Assembly: GCF_015353075.1 (NCBI RefSeq)
Contig: NZ_CP064190.1
Coordinates: 61,047-125,046 of the forward strand
Source: Rhizobium sp. 007
GTDB lineage: Bacteria > Pseudomonadota > Alphaproteobacteria > Rhizobiales > Rhizobiaceae
DNA: 64,000 bases
Direction: 5' to 3'
Shown here: positions 25,526 through 35,186 of the stretch, in pieces
Numbering within the stretch: position 1 is the first letter of the stretch
Layout of the letters: the number at the start of each line of letters is the position of its first letter
Made by a program: the position numbers and the translations under genes
Notes under the pieces: model-generated
The model's database searches: none
The model's input: only the letters and a program-made list of their open reading frames with translations
What the model was told of the DNA's origin: nothing

Positions 25526-26599
25526 ATGGCAAAAGTCCCGCGTCCGCCTCGCTCGAAACCGCTCCTCACCGATGAGAGCGGCCAGCTCCAAAGTCGCCGT
25601 GTCCGGAAACGGAACCCGGCGCAACCCGCCCTGCCCTTCGATCCCATGCCGGATCGAGTGGAACCCGCCCTGGCTTTGCTGAAGCAACGTCCACCGGCAG
25701 AAGGGTACGCTTGGGAAGTCAAATGGGACGGGTATCGAATTCACGTCCACGTCGAGGCCGGTCGAATACGTGTTCTAACGAGAGGCGGATACGACTGGTC
25801 GCATCGCTTCCCGGCCATCGTGGACACTGCCAAGGAGTTGGGACCGGCGTCTATGATCCTTGATGGCGAGGCCTGCATGTTCGATGATCAGGGCCGCTCG
25901 GATTTCAACTTGTTGCAATCTAGCCTGGGCGCAGACGGCCGACGGAGCGGGAATCTCGTATCGCCCGCAATCATGATGACCTTCGACCTGCTCTATTTCG
26001 ATGGCCACGATCTGCGAGGGCTCGAATACCACGCTCGCCGCCATCTGCTCGAAGACCTGCTGCAGGGCAAGGAAGGCGCTATCCGACTTTCCGAAGAGAT
26101 CGACGCCGATCCTGTTGACCTTCTGGATCACGCCTGCAGGCTCGGACTGGAAGGGATCGTAGGGAAGAAACGCGACAGCGTATACCGATCAGGCAAAACG
26201 GGCGACTGGATCAAATGCAAATGCGTCCAGAGCGAAGCATTCCTCATCGTTGGGTATGAGCCCTCCGTGGGCTCTTTTGGAGGCTTCCGCTCTCTCCAGC
26301 TTGCGGCCTATCGCGGCGACGATCTGCGCTACGTGGGCAGCGTAGGAACTGGATTCAAAGAGCGGGCGTCGCTCGCTCTGCGGACCTCTATGGACAAGCT
26401 GCCTTGGAAGCGAAAGCAGCCGCCGGTTCCATATTCAGGCAAGCGCAAGGTGATATGGATTCAGCCGACGCTCATCGCGGCGATTGAATACAGCGCCTGG
26501 ACCTCGGATAACAAGTTGCGCCACCCGTCCTACAAAGGTTTGCGAGAAGTGCAAGACAATGCCGAGGTTTACCGGCTAGGCGAAAACGAGGGAACATGA
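25526..26599 (+). CDS. ATP-dependent DNA ligase (LigD ligase-domain type)
   Basis: A 357-residue ligase with adenylation and OB domains only. The adenylated lysine is in WEVKWDGYRIH near residue 65, followed by ILDGEACMFDD, TFDLLYFDG, EGIVGKKRDSVYRSGKTGDWIKCK (motif IV-V region) and an OB-fold tail. It lacks the polymerase and phosphoesterase domains of full LigD, so it is a stand-alone repair ligase of the kind common on rhizobial plasmids. The following gene overlaps its stop by four bases. Confidence 0.92.
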   Translation: MAKVPRPPRSKPLLTDESGQLQSRRVRKRNPAQPALPFDPMPDRVEPALALLKQRPPAEGYAWEVKWDGYRIHVHVEAGRIRVLTRGGYDWSHRFPAIVDTAKELGPASMILDGEACMFDDQGRSDFNLLQSSLGADGRRSGNLVSPAIMMTFDLLYFDGHDLRGLEYHARRHLLEDLLQGKEGAIRLSEEIDADPVDLLDHACRLGLEGIVGKKRDSVYRSGKTGDWIKCKCVQSEAFLIVGYEPSVGSFGGFRSLQLAAYRGDDLRYVGSVGTGFKERASLALRTSMDKLPWKRKQPPVPYSGKRKVIWIQPTLIAAIEYSAWTSDNKLRHPSYKGLREVQDNAEVYRLGENEGT

Positions 26600-27138
26600 A
26601 GCGGTCACTCAAGGGAAACATCTATCGATCTTTCGGCCTGCATATCCGCGCCAATAAGGCGGATGCGGAAAACGAGGAAGGGCGGCTGCTCATAGCCGAA
26701 CACCGCAAGCCGGAAAATCGTCGTCCGCGTAAGGTGACTTATGATGAGATCATGTCTGACCTTGCGTCCGGAACGCCTGGTCGCTTCCTCGACCGCAAAG
26801 TGCAGGCTCTGATGTCCTTCGACCTGTGGCCGCCCACATCGATGACAGAAAGCTTCGACAAGGTGCAGGAGCGAGGCGTCGACAATGCGTGGACGACATC
26901 GGTCAAAGGCGTTGAGCACTTGATCATCGTTTCGCACCCGGACATTTACGGGACTATCTGCCTCGAATTTGGCCCGCATCGAGCAACGTTTACGGCTGAC
27001 GGCTCGACCTACCAGGTGAAAGGCAAGTCAGCCGCCATGGCGCTGATGGCCGTCCATACCCTCATGAACCGACTGCGTTATGGGTCTCCGGAGGAAAAGG
27101 CCGATCTCGGACAATGGGTGACTGTGATCTCGGAGTGA
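26596..27138 (+). CDS. hypothetical protein in the ligase operon
   Basis: A 180-residue protein whose ATG overlaps the ligase stop, so the two are translationally coupled. No domain recognised; the sequence is soluble, mixed alpha/beta (HLIIVSHPDIYGTICLEFGP). Neighbourhood suggests a link to DNA repair or maintenance, but nothing in the protein shows it. Confidence 0.7.
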   Translation: MKRSLKGNIYRSFGLHIRANKADAENEEGRLLIAEHRKPENRRPRKVTYDEIMSDLASGTPGRFLDRKVQALMSFDLWPPTSMTESFDKVQERGVDNAWTTSVKGVEHLIIVSHPDIYGTICLEFGPHRATFTADGSTYQVKGKSAAMALMAVHTLMNRLRYGSPEEKADLGQWVTVISE

Positions 27139-27178
27139 GCCGGTGCTGACGCCTGAATGGGAATTAGGAAGGGGAAAT

Positions 27179-27838
27179 ATGACCGAAAGCGCCGATCTCG
27201 ACCGAATGGCACAGGAAGTCCGCAAAGCAGCTGAAGAGTGCGGCGCGATGATCCTGGAAACCATCCTCGCAAGCGAAAATCTTCCAGCGGTCGCCGTCGA
27301 TGGCGATACCTTCCCGTCCCTCGTCAAACACCTTCGCCCCAAGTTGATTTACATGGTGCTGACGAAATTCGAGGCCACGGAGGACGTCGAATCGCACTTC
27401 GAACAAGAGCTGGACCGCGATCTCAAGAAGCTGGCGTCGAAATGGAAGGCGAAGGACGGTCAATCTGCTCGGCTGGTCCTTGGCCTCGTGGCAGACGGTG
27501 TACTGCATGGGATCGTCGAGACAGCGGACTGGTTCGATGAATTCGACATCGAGGCCGACGAGCTGGCGGAGGCTCGACAGCAGGCCGAAGCCGATGCCTT
27601 CGCTCGCCTTCAGGAGGCCGACGCCAAGAGCCGTGAAACCGAGGAAAAGAAGCGGCTCGCTCCCATCGTGAAAAAGCTGCTCGCTGATCCGCGTTTTGTC
27701 GCATCAAAGATCAGCGCCGCCAAAAGATTGACATTGGCGGAAACGCTGTTTCCTGAGGAAAGCCGAACCACGCTTCGGAAGGCGGTAGATCAAGCTGCGA
27801 ACGAGGTGTGGCTGGCAAGTCCGGCCAGCAACACGTAA
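27179..27838 (+). CDS. hypothetical helical protein in the ligase operon
   Basis: A 219-residue, acidic, largely helical protein with a long charged helix in the middle (EADELAEARQQAEADAF, KSRETEEKKRL). ATG at 27179 has AGGAAGGGGAAA upstream; an in-frame start 36 bases earlier lacks a site. It follows the preceding gene by 40 bases. No function assigned. Confidence 0.68.
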   Translation: MTESADLDRMAQEVRKAAEECGAMILETILASENLPAVAVDGDTFPSLVKHLRPKLIYMVLTKFEATEDVESHFEQELDRDLKKLASKWKAKDGQSARLVLGLVADGVLHGIVETADWFDEFDIEADELAEARQQAEADAFARLQEADAKSRETEEKKRLAPIVKKLLADPRFVASKISAAKRLTLAETLFPEESRTTLRKAVDQAANEVWLASPASNT

Positions 27839-27893
27839 CTGGGAAAATCGACCAACGGATTATGGAGACCCCGGAAAAAGCGTTGGCACGAGA

Positions 27894-28178
27894 TCAGCGC
27901 GGTAGCTGACCTAAAATCCAACGATTTCCCTGTTTGTTGCCGCAGCCCAAGCACCTCAGGCGGGGTTGCAAAGAATGGAGCATGGCATTGCCCCATTTTC
28001 GTCGCAGCTCGTATCGGTCGATCCACCCTTCCCGCTCGCATGAGGGGCAGCTACCGCCCAGGGTATTCCACTGCGAAAGATCATCGATAGCCGTACCTAG
28101 CGGGTCCTGGACAAGCCCGATATACGTGATCGCATCCCTGCTCGGGCGACCTATTTCAATGCCGCGACGATGTTTCAT
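27894..28178 (-). CDS. small zinc-ribbon protein
   Basis: A 94-residue protein from ATG 28178 with two cysteine pairs, SCPSCEREGW and LRCLGCGNKQ, spaced as in a zinc ribbon, and a helix with WIDRYELRRKW between. Divergent from the gene at 28234. A longer in-frame version overlaps that gene and is less likely. Confidence 0.55.
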   Translation of the reverse strand: MKHRRGIEIGRPSRDAITYIGLVQDPLGTAIDDLSQWNTLGGSCPSCEREGWIDRYELRRKWGNAMLHSLQPRLRCLGCGNKQGNRWILGQLPR

Positions 28179-28233
28179 CGTTCCACATTTGTTCGCATCC
28201 GGGCAGGGTGTCAAGGCGACGGAGAGGGAGCGA

Positions 28234-28708
28234 ATGGAATTCGAGGGAAAGACGACGGCCGAGCTGTTGACGATGCACGCGGCTATCATGGAAGAGCTGC
28301 GCGGCCGGAATGTCCTCAGGAGCGCCAACAACCCGACCGGGGACCTGGCCGAATACCTCTTCTGCGCCGCTTTCGGCTGGCAGCAGGCCGCGAATTCAGT
28401 CAAGGGGTATGACGCCCTCGACGGTGCTGGAATCAGATACCAGGTGAAAGGCCGCCGTATCCATCAGCGCAAACAAATCCCGGCAGCTCTCCGCGATCCG
28501 CGACCTGAATGGTTTCGACATCCTCGCCGTCGTTCTATTCGACGATGATTACCAGATCGTCAGGGCAGCGCTGATTCCGGCGGCCACGGTCAAGGAAAAG
28601 GCCGTCTATATCGCACACACCAACAGCCACAAATTTCTGGCAAGGGATGGCGTCTGGGAAGTTGCCGGTGTGATGGACGTGACGGATAGGCTCCGGGCCG
28701 TGCCGTAA
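28234..28708 (+). pseudogene. DUF6998-like protein, frameshifted
   Basis: The first 80 residues (GKTTAELLTMHAAIMEELR, NNPTGDLAEYLFCAAFGW, YQVKGRR) continue after IHQR in another frame as KSRQLSAIRDLNGFDILAVV, VLFDDDYQIVRAALIP to a stop at 28708. The shift lies in an A-rich run near 28470, consistent with one extra A. Joined, it is a protein of about 157 residues resembling a small restriction-endonuclease-like DUF family. The family name is my recollection and less sure than the frameshift. Confidence 0.6.
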
Positions 28709-28794
28709 TGGATTAGGTTCGGTCGACTGAGCGTGTCCGTGGGGTACGACTCGCAAGTCATTTCGCGCGCGATCGCGTCCAGTGCGTCCCGCTT

Positions 28795-28822
28795 AAAACC
28801 CCTGCGTTTGCACGGGGTTTTT
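28795..28822. terminator. bidirectional intrinsic terminator
   Basis: AAAACCCC pairs with GGGGTTTT around an inner TGC/GCA stem and a GTTT loop, with T runs on both strands. It separates the plus-strand gene ending at 28708 from the minus-strand gene ending at 28826. Confidence 0.75.
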
Positions 28823-28825
28823 CTC

Positions 28826-29332
28826 TCACTCGAATGGGATCGTCTGGATAAAAGCCGCGAGCCGCTGCGCCTCCTTCATTGTCAGATCGGCAGGCAGCGA
28901 AAGCGTGACCGATTGGTCAGGCCGGAGCTGGAAGGGGTGCTGAATAAAGCCTTCGGCCTGCTCACTCACTTCACCAGGGACGTCGGCGTCGTCCTCTGCA
29001 TCCAGATCATCCGGATTGATCGCCTCAACGCTAACTGCCTCACCCTTGGCAACCTCACCGAGAGAGATCAGGCTATGGCTCCATTCCATGCGCGTCTTAT
29101 ATCCCTTTCTCCCGTTCTTAAACTCGCCGCAGCCAATTCCTTCCAGCTCTTTGAAGATCCGAATGACCTCGGAGTAGGAAAGCTTCACCAAGAAGGCTAT
29201 ACGATCGGCATACGATTCCGAAACGGCCTTTTTGCGCGCAGCAAATGAATCTAACATGGCCCTTGCGTTGTTATCGCGCTTATAAATGTCTCTAAGACCA
29301 GAAACCATTGTGTCTTCAATCGTTTTGTTCAT
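28826..29332 (-). CDS. hypothetical protein, possible DNA-binding
   Basis: A 168-residue protein. The first half has a winged-helix look (RIAFLVKLSYSEVIRIFKELEGIGC), with a basic patch FKNGRKGYKTR. The tail is acidic. No family assigned. The upstream region (29333-29534) is AT-rich and probably holds the promoter. Confidence 0.55.
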   Translation of the reverse strand: MNKTIEDTMVSGLRDIYKRDNNARAMLDSFAARKKAVSESYADRIAFLVKLSYSEVIRIFKELEGIGCGEFKNGRKGYKTRMEWSHSLISLGEVAKGEAVSVEAINPDDLDAEDDADVPGEVSEQAEGFIQHPFQLRPDQSVTLSLPADLTMKEAQRLAAFIQTIPFE

Positions 29333-29534
29333 TCAAATCTCCTTTTTACAACCAACACCTTAGTTTGGAGAGATTATAGCCTTATTCTCTTTTAGTCAAG
29401 CCTTACGCGCTTTAAAAAATTTATAAGACATACTATGAAGCTGTTAGGCTATTTTCCTCATAGGAAAATAGTGGCGACACAGAGCGTACAGGTAAAATAG
29501 GGGGGGCGTTCGCGGGACGCGGCGGAATCCTCCG

Positions 29535-29801
29535 CTAAGGCTCTGGCTGTAGGACTACCGAGATAAATGCGTCACAACTCGGCAGCACTACTGAGCTGCC
29601 CAGCGCTTTTTTCAGGTCAGGAAATGGGTCCCGCCCCATCGCTTTTGCGATCTTCCGCCAGGCCAGTCCGCCCATGCCAGGTATCCGCAGAATCTCGACT
29701 GTAGACAGGTGTTGCATGTCTCCAACCACCTCATATCCGAGCTGGTTTAGCTCAGCGAGGAGCCATGGCTTGAGTTTCAAATCCGCAAGTTTCGTGTCCA
29801 T
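29535..29801 (-). CDS. small helix-hairpin-helix protein (RNA polymerase alpha CTD-like)
   Basis: An 88-residue protein whose core, LAELNQLGYEVVGDMQHLST followed by EILRIPGMGGLAWRKI, has the two helix-hairpin-helix pattern seen in the C-terminal domain of RNA polymerase alpha. It probably binds DNA or a regulator. It is free-standing with its own short upstream region. Confidence 0.55.
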   Translation of the reverse strand: MDTKLADLKLKPWLLAELNQLGYEVVGDMQHLSTVEILRIPGMGGLAWRKIAKAMGRDPFPDLKKALGSSVVLPSCDAFISVVLQPEP

Positions 29802-29903
29802 GTCGAGATAAGATCAGCCCTTGGAGCGCCCCGCAATTGTAGAATTATACAAACCTGGATTCGGAACTCTGCGCGGAGTCGCCAAGGCAAGGGGCTGATC
29901 TAT

Positions 29904-30221
29904 TCATTCCGTTCCTTCGCCAAGGGCCTTCAAGACCCCAAGAGCCCGTTTCCGAACCGTGGCATCCTCAATGCGAGTGAACGTCCGAATGAGTTCAATC
30001 CCTTCACCGCTGGTGGCGAACTTCATGATTTCCGCGTGGAGGCGAACTTTTGGATCAGCGCTGATCTCGCCGGCGTCATCGGGCATCTCATCGAAAAAGT
30101 ACGAAACCGGGACTTGCAGGGCAATTGCGATCAGTTGAAGGCGGCTCGCTCCCACCCGATTGATGCCCTTCTCGTATTTCTGCACCTGCTGAAACGTATG
30201 GCGCGGCTGGCGCCGCGCCAT
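29904..30221 (-). pseudogene. XRE-family regulator lacking its N-terminus
   Basis: Begins in the middle of a helix-turn-helix: FQQVQKYEKGINRVGASRL, then IAIALQVPVSYFFD and a regulatory tail. Usual members have 35-40 more residues before this point. Those are missing, and the sequence upstream is the end of another XRE gene in a different frame. A deletion that fused two regulator genes is the simplest explanation. Confidence 0.65.
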
Positions 30222-30711
30222 CGTTATCGCCGTCGTTGCTGGTGCTATTGATGTTCGTTTGGGACTCTACGCGACTAAGCAGGCTGAGAACGGCACGCAA
30301 CGTTTCCTCGTCGAAGGTCCGAAGCTTTTCGATCGAGGCCAACAGAAGGGCCGCTGCAGTATCGGTCTTGCCCCACAGATGGGGAGCGGCCGGCGACAGC
30401 ATTTCTTCCGGACTCGCGCCGAGGACCTCACAGAGATGGACGAGTCTGCTAACGGTGAGCCGGGAAACGTTATTTTCATAGCGCTCATAAACCCGCTCGC
30501 TAAGACCAAGCATGGTCGCCAGTTTCTTCCGAGCCAATCGCCGCCTGTCGCGGGCTTGCCGGAGGCCGATGCTGATTTGCCCTTCAAGTTCGGCGCTGAG
30601 AACAACCTGACCGGCGAATGGCTTGCGATAGATCGATTTGCCAATCAGGGGATCGTCTATTTGCTGCAAACCGAGATCTAAAATCCATTGCTCGAGAGAC
30701 GGCCCTGCCAT
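30088..30711 (-). CDS. XRE-family regulator (paralogue of the gene at 58854), altered C-terminus
   Basis: Helix-turn-helix at residues 50-105: ARKKLATMLGLSERVYERYENN, LTVSRLVHLCEVLGASPEEM. The segment AAPHLWGKT and overall layout match the regulator at 58854-59390, so the two are paralogues. The last 45 residues overlap the truncated regulator gene at 29904-30221 in another frame and are probably not native. Confidence 0.68.
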   Translation of the reverse strand: MAGPSLEQWILDLGLQQIDDPLIGKSIYRKPFAGQVVLSAELEGQISIGLRQARDRRRLARKKLATMLGLSERVYERYENNVSRLTVSRLVHLCEVLGASPEEMLSPAAPHLWGKTDTAAALLLASIEKLRTFDEETLRAVLSLLSRVESQTNINSTSNDGDNDGAAPAAPYVSAGAEIREGHQSGGSEPPSTDRNCPASPGFVLFR

Positions 30712-31062
30712 TCGTCCTGCCGATTATTACTAGTGGTATGGACCTTTCTAACCCAAACGGTTGTATTTGGGGAGCCCCTAAAACGCCGTAAATGGAATCA
30801 ATTTGGCGCATCGTTGACGCGAGCCCGCTCTATGCCTACGGCACGAAGCCCGCTAAAAAGCGGTCTTCGCCCGTACGGGTAACGATCGGCTGCGCAAGAG
30901 CCGCTGCGCCGCCAGATCCTTGACTGCACCAATTTGCCTCTAAATCCCGTTTACAGGCCGCTTCAAAATCAGCATATTACCTGCCGGAAAATAGCAATCA
31001 CGAGTTGGTGATGACAAGTCGCTAGCCCTTCTTGTCATGCACCGCGGGGGCCGTCCTGATCT
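30712..31062. other. gene-free stretch
   Basis: About 350 bases without a convincing gene. At 31046-31075 GGGCCGTCCT can pair with AGGGCGGCCC around a short loop, followed by TTTCC, a weak terminator-like hairpin. The rest shows nothing recognisable. Confidence 0.35.
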
Positions 31063-31130
31063 ATGAGAGGGCGGCCCTTTCCACATCTGAAATGGCGGCC
31101 TGACGGCCGGCTCTGCCTTCCTGAAGGAGG

Positions 31131-31410
31131 GAAAGAGGGCGCCGCCCTCTCTCCCTCACAAGGTAAAAAACGGTCTCCCCGTCCTTCCTCCCCTCGCCTT
31201 CGGCTCGCTCCGTGCAGGATCGACGCGGATCCGCATGCGCGGATTTTGCGTCGCCCCTTCGGCTCAGGCCTCGGGCGGGCGAACCCCCTCCGTTTTGTTC
31301 CCTTGCCTCCCTCTCTCCCGCTGCTCCGCGCGAACTCGGGGAGCAGGAGCGGGGCTCCTGCCCCTCGGGCAGACGCTAGACCGCTTCGCGGAAAGGAAAG
31401 GGCTAGAACA
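31131..31410 (+). promoter_or_regulatory. conserved long leader, copy A
   Basis: A 280-base GC-rich leader that is clearly homologous to 50503-50773 upstream of the ParB-like gene. Shared blocks in the same order include TCCCCGTCCTTCCTC, GTGCAGGATCGACGCGGATC, TTGCGTCGCCCCTTCGG, CTCGGGGAGCAGGAGCGGGG and GACCGCTTCGCGG. It contains the palindrome GCGGATCCGC and a hairpin with an 8-base stem, GCAGGAGC/GCTCCTGC, close to the start codon. It ends directly at the start of the gene at 31411. Confidence 0.7.
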
Positions 31411-31866
31411 ATGATGCGCGTCAACACTGCTTACCTGCTGGACCCGGAGACCACGATTTTTAGGCCGGTGGAGCTTCCGGTCGATACGGGTATCCGGCCG
31501 ATTTATGACTTGATCGGTTGCCGACTGCTTGAAGTCGTACGGTTTGACGAGCGGCACACACTTTTCGTCGACGAGGACGGATTGCGGGACGGGCTAACCG
31601 CCTTCACCATCTTTGAGGGTTTCCCGCAGCCGATCGGCGGCAAGATCGTGCTCGTGGGGGGCGATGGCAGCACCCCGTACACCTCCCCCCTCATCAGCCT
31701 TGAAGACGCGGCCAAGCATTTCAAATGCTGCCGCCCGGTTCTGGACCCGGTGTTTGCCAAGGCCGATGAGATTTCGGCCGGTGGCATCATCATCGCCGGA
31801 GCGCTCGCAGGCTTGCAATGCCGCATCGAGCGCCGCGCCCCTGTCATTGTCGAAGGAGAGGCGTGA
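31411..31866 (+). CDS. hypothetical protein (DUF3846-like)
   Basis: A 151-residue protein. ATG at 31411 directly follows the conserved leader and has GGAAAGG upstream. Central GKIVLVGGDGSTPYTSPL resembles DUF3846-type plasmid/phage proteins. Its stop overlaps the next start (TGATG), so the two genes are coupled. No biochemical role known. Confidence 0.6.
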   Translation: MMRVNTAYLLDPETTIFRPVELPVDTGIRPIYDLIGCRLLEVVRFDERHTLFVDEDGLRDGLTAFTIFEGFPQPIGGKIVLVGGDGSTPYTSPLISLEDAAKHFKCCRPVLDPVFAKADEISAGGIIIAGALAGLQCRIERRAPVIVEGEA

Positions 31867-32864
31867 TGAAAATCGCAGCACTCGAAAACAACATCCTCGC
31901 CATCGTCGCAGGAACCTTCGCCGCAACCATTGCGGCGGAGGACATCGAGGCGCAGTTTCACGCCCTCACTCACTTTCCTGACCGGCGCACGAACGCCGAG
32001 CTTTCAGAGCTTGCGGAGCGGTTGAACCAGTTCGCCGCTTACGTTGCCGAGCTTTGGGACAAAGCCTGCGCTCCGGTTCCGGAACCGGAAATTGAAACCT
32101 TCACCCGCCGTCACGTCGAATTGACACGGCGCTATTGGGCGGCGGAAGGCCGTTGCATGAACTGGTTTATCACCGGTCCCGCTCGCTTCCCCGTCGCCCG
32201 CAATGAAAAGCGCATGAAGATTGCCGACGCGCGCCGCGCCGACCTGAAGGCGCACGAGGCGATGGCCCGCAAGGCAGTGAAGCGGAAGGCGTTCCCGCAT
32301 GGTGCGGATGATGAGCCGATCCGTTCCGGCGATCCGGTGGCCCTACAGAGGATCATGACACGTATCGAGGAGACGGCGCTTGCCATCGACCGGATGAAAG
32401 CCGCAAACGCGATCATCCGGCGGATGGAAAAGGACCTCGCCAGCGACGAGGACATGATTGCCGCCGTCGTCGCGAACGCCAGTCTTTCCCCGGAAGCCGC
32501 AGCCAGCGGCATCAAACTAGCACCATGGCAGTCCCGGCGCGGTTTCACCACGACCAACAGCCGTGCCGAGCTTCGCCGCCTGCAGCAGCGCCTTGCTGTC
32601 CTCGCAAGGATGAAGGAGCGTGGCACCCAAAGCCAGGAGGTCGAGACGAACGCTGGAGCCGTCGAGATCAAGGAAAACGCCGATATCGCGCGTATCCAGT
32701 TGATCTTTCCCGGCAAGCCGGACGACCCGACGCGGCGCGTGTTGAAGGCGAACGGCTTCCGCTGGTCGCCCTCGCAAGGCGCTTGGCAACGGCACTTGAA
32801 CGAGTCCGGACGCTACGCCGCCCAGCGTGTGTTGAAGACGATCAGCGGCGCCAACGCCGCCTGA
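31866..32864 (+). CDS. hypothetical protein with DUF3560-like C-terminus
   Basis: A 332-residue protein, coupled to the preceding gene. The middle is helical and charged (RNEKRMKIADARRADLKAHE). The C-terminal segment RIQLIFPGKPDDPTRRVLKA followed by FRWSPSQGAWQRHLN resembles the end of DUF3560 proteins of plasmids and phages. Such genes sit in rhizobial plasmid backbones with ParB-like and ArdC genes, as here. Function unknown. From 32865 to 33077 I see nothing. Confidence 0.65.
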   Translation: MKIAALENNILAIVAGTFAATIAAEDIEAQFHALTHFPDRRTNAELSELAERLNQFAAYVAELWDKACAPVPEPEIETFTRRHVELTRRYWAAEGRCMNWFITGPARFPVARNEKRMKIADARRADLKAHEAMARKAVKRKAFPHGADDEPIRSGDPVALQRIMTRIEETALAIDRMKAANAIIRRMEKDLASDEDMIAAVVANASLSPEAAASGIKLAPWQSRRGFTTTNSRAELRRLQQRLAVLARMKERGTQSQEVETNAGAVEIKENADIARIQLIFPGKPDDPTRRVLKANGFRWSPSQGAWQRHLNESGRYAAQRVLKTISGANAA

Positions 32865-33077
32865 TCGGGGTCGGTTGCGGCTGGGGGCGGAATGACACAC
32901 TCTCATGAGCGATTTAGGTTTTCCGGGCGCGTTTAGGCTACCCCACTGACGCGAGGTTGGTCAATTTCATGTAGCCTGTGCACGGTGCTGGAGATGCCAG
33001 TCCGAACCGATGGTTATCATACTCTCATCCGCGGATTTTTAACCGCCTGACCATATTCGATGCGGGCTTGCCTCTCT

Positions 33078-33941
33078 CTAAGAACGGCTATCTATCCCAA
33101 CGTGTGTCGAGGGTTCCCTGATCTTTGGCCGCCATCTCCAGCATGCTGCACAGGCAGAAATAAAGCAGGCCGCGATCAGGCCGGCAGTGATCTGACGAGG
33201 TATATCACCAATCTCGGCTGCCAGGGTCGCGGCGATTGTGGTATTCACACCGCGTAGCGCGCGCAATGCGTCAACCAGAGGCGCAAACCGCCAAGTCTTT
33301 ATCGCGTCTTCAATCGTTTGATCCAATGTTGCAATGCGATCCTCGATCTGGTGGAAAGCGCGCTTCAATTCCTCGAAGGCCAATTGCTGATGCGGGTAGC
33401 GGAACTTCCGCAGCTCGTTGATCCAGCGCCAATGGATTTTCGTCCAATAGCTCGGCCGAGTATATCGAAGGCCGTGGCGAAGCAGGAAGCTCAGAAGTTG
33501 CTGCTTTGCGATCTTCAGTGCTTCCGTTGCCTGCTTGCGGGTTCGGATCAGGTCCCGCATGGCTTCCTGCTCTTCGTCAGGTGTCCAAATGGGCGTCAAT
33601 TCACCGGAGCGCCATAGCCGCGCCAGCATCTCCGCATCGCGACGGTCGGTCTTGATCCGATCTCCAACACGGCGTGGGATCATGGCCGGGGAGACGACCG
33701 CACAATCAAATCCAAGCATTGTAAGCAACCGGTGCAGGCCGTATCCGCATGGCCCCGCCTCATAGCAGAAAACCGGGTTGGCGCCGGCGGAGACAAGTCG
33801 CTTGGTGAGCCGCAAAACTGAATCGGCTGTATTCTCTATGACGCCGTGGAACCGGACCTCGCCGTTCCGCCCATCGTCTGCGCTCGCAACCGCTATCGTG
33901 TCAGCGTGAACATCAAGACCTACATAAACAATACGTTCCAT
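33078..33941 (-). pseudogene. IS110-family transposase, C-terminally truncated
   Basis: N-terminal DEDD catalytic domain is complete: VYVGLDVHADT, CYEAGPCGYGL, and KTDRRDAEMLARL. The C-terminal Transposase_20 domain starts (LRALRGVNTTIAATLAAEIGD) but then diverges after IPRQI, losing the usual serine-containing core. ATG at 33941 gives the conserved start MERIVYVGLD; an upstream in-frame ATG at 33962 also exists. Inactive remnant between the plasmid genes and the phosphonate locus. Confidence 0.88.
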
Positions 33942-34217
33942 GAACTTTTTCCTTTCGACCATAGTGGTTCGTAAGGAAAACCGAGCGGCGGCTACGCCGC
34001 AAATCGCTCATCTGGTCTAAGCGGTCATGCAACGTGTACGCGACGAAGTATTTTTCCGCACACTCGTCGTTGGACATGCTTTCACGGACAGCAGAAGTCG
34101 GCCCAAACCGCGCGACGATCAGGATGAGCCGGCGAATCTCGTCTTGATCGTCGCGGTCTGTATCATATTTAACGCCCTCGGCACACATAAAGCGAACGCA
34201 TAGCTGCCTGCTTGCAG

Positions 34218-35186
34218 CTATGCCGCGCGTGTTCGATCGGCCTCTAATTGCGCAGTTTCCTCAACCTGAAGCAAATCTGGTCGAGCGTTCGAGGCCGTTC
34301 CATCCAAGGCCATGGTCTGCAGCCAGTGCCTGAACTGCTGAGCTTGCTCACTATGCGAACACCTCGGTTCGCTACCGATCCAGTAGGTCGATCCGCTTGC
34401 CCGTACATGAGGCAACACCGGCGTGAGCGAGCCATCCGCGACAAGGTCCGCCACGACAACGTTCGACACCACCAAGACACCACGACCGGCCAGGACCGCT
34501 TCGAGAGCGATGTAGAAATGTGAGAAGCGCGCCGCATTTCGCTCGTCCGACGGTGCGCCCGCGACTCCATTGCGGCGCGCTTCCTTCAACCAGCTAGATA
34601 GTTCTCCCGGACGCGTCTCGGCCTTCATGAAGGGAACACCGTCAAGGTCATCGAGGTGGCACCAGGCCGATCCCGTCTTTGCAACAAGTATGAGTTCCTC
34701 GCTAAGCAGCGGCTCCGGAGAAAGCGCTTCGGGCAAGATTTCGCCGCGGCGGATAACAACATCAAAAGGCAGTACCTGCCAATTCTCTGGCGTATGAGTC
34801 TGGCGGACCGAGACATCGATGTCCGGGAACGCTGCTTCGAACATCGGCAGCTTGGGCAGCAGCCACCGCATGGCAAAGGATGCTGGCGCGATGATATTGA
34901 GCGGCTTGCGGATGAGACGCGGCGCCATTTCCTGCGCAACGGCCGCGATCGTGTCGAAGGCTTCCCCCGTCACCTGAGCCAATCGCCTGGCGGCGGGCGA
35001 CGGGGCCATGCGGCGACGGTTCTCTTCGAACAGCGGCTGGCCAAACCACTCCTCGAGGATTGCGACCTGCTTGCTGATTGCGCTTTGCGTTACACACAGC
35101 TCATCGGCTGCTGCGGTCACGCTTCCGGTCCGCACAACAGTCTCAAGCGCGATCAGCGCGCGGGGCGGCGGAAGTGATCGACGCAT
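34218..35186 (-). CDS. LysR-family transcriptional regulator of the phosphonate operon
   Basis: A 322-residue LysR protein: N-terminal winged helix-turn-helix (ALIALETVVRTGSVTAAADE, VTQSAISKQVAILEEWFG) and an effector domain from about residue 90 (LNIIAPASFAMRWLLPKL). It is divergent from the phnA operon with 158 bases between, the standard LysR arrangement, so it most likely activates that operon in response to a phosphonate. A LysR regulator also controls phosphonoacetate hydrolase in Pseudomonas. Confidence 0.88.
   Translation of the reverse strand: MRRSLPPPRALIALETVVRTGSVTAAADELCVTQSAISKQVAILEEWFGQPLFEENRRRMAPSPAARRLAQVTGEAFDTIAAVAQEMAPRLIRKPLNIIAPASFAMRWLLPKLPMFEAAFPDIDVSVRQTHTPENWQVLPFDVVIRRGEILPEALSPEPLLSEELILVAKTGSAWCHLDDLDGVPFMKAETRPGELSSWLKEARRNGVAGAPSDERNAARFSHFYIALEAVLAGRGVLVVSNVVVADLVADGSLTPVLPHVRASGSTYWIGSEPRCSHSEQAQQFRHWLQTMALDGTASNARPDLLQVEETAQLEADRTRAA

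Noticed and set aside
33913..34188. Minus-strand frame upstream of the IS110 remnant
   Set aside because: It overlaps the start of the transposase and shows no family; perhaps debris of an interrupted gene, but not supportable.
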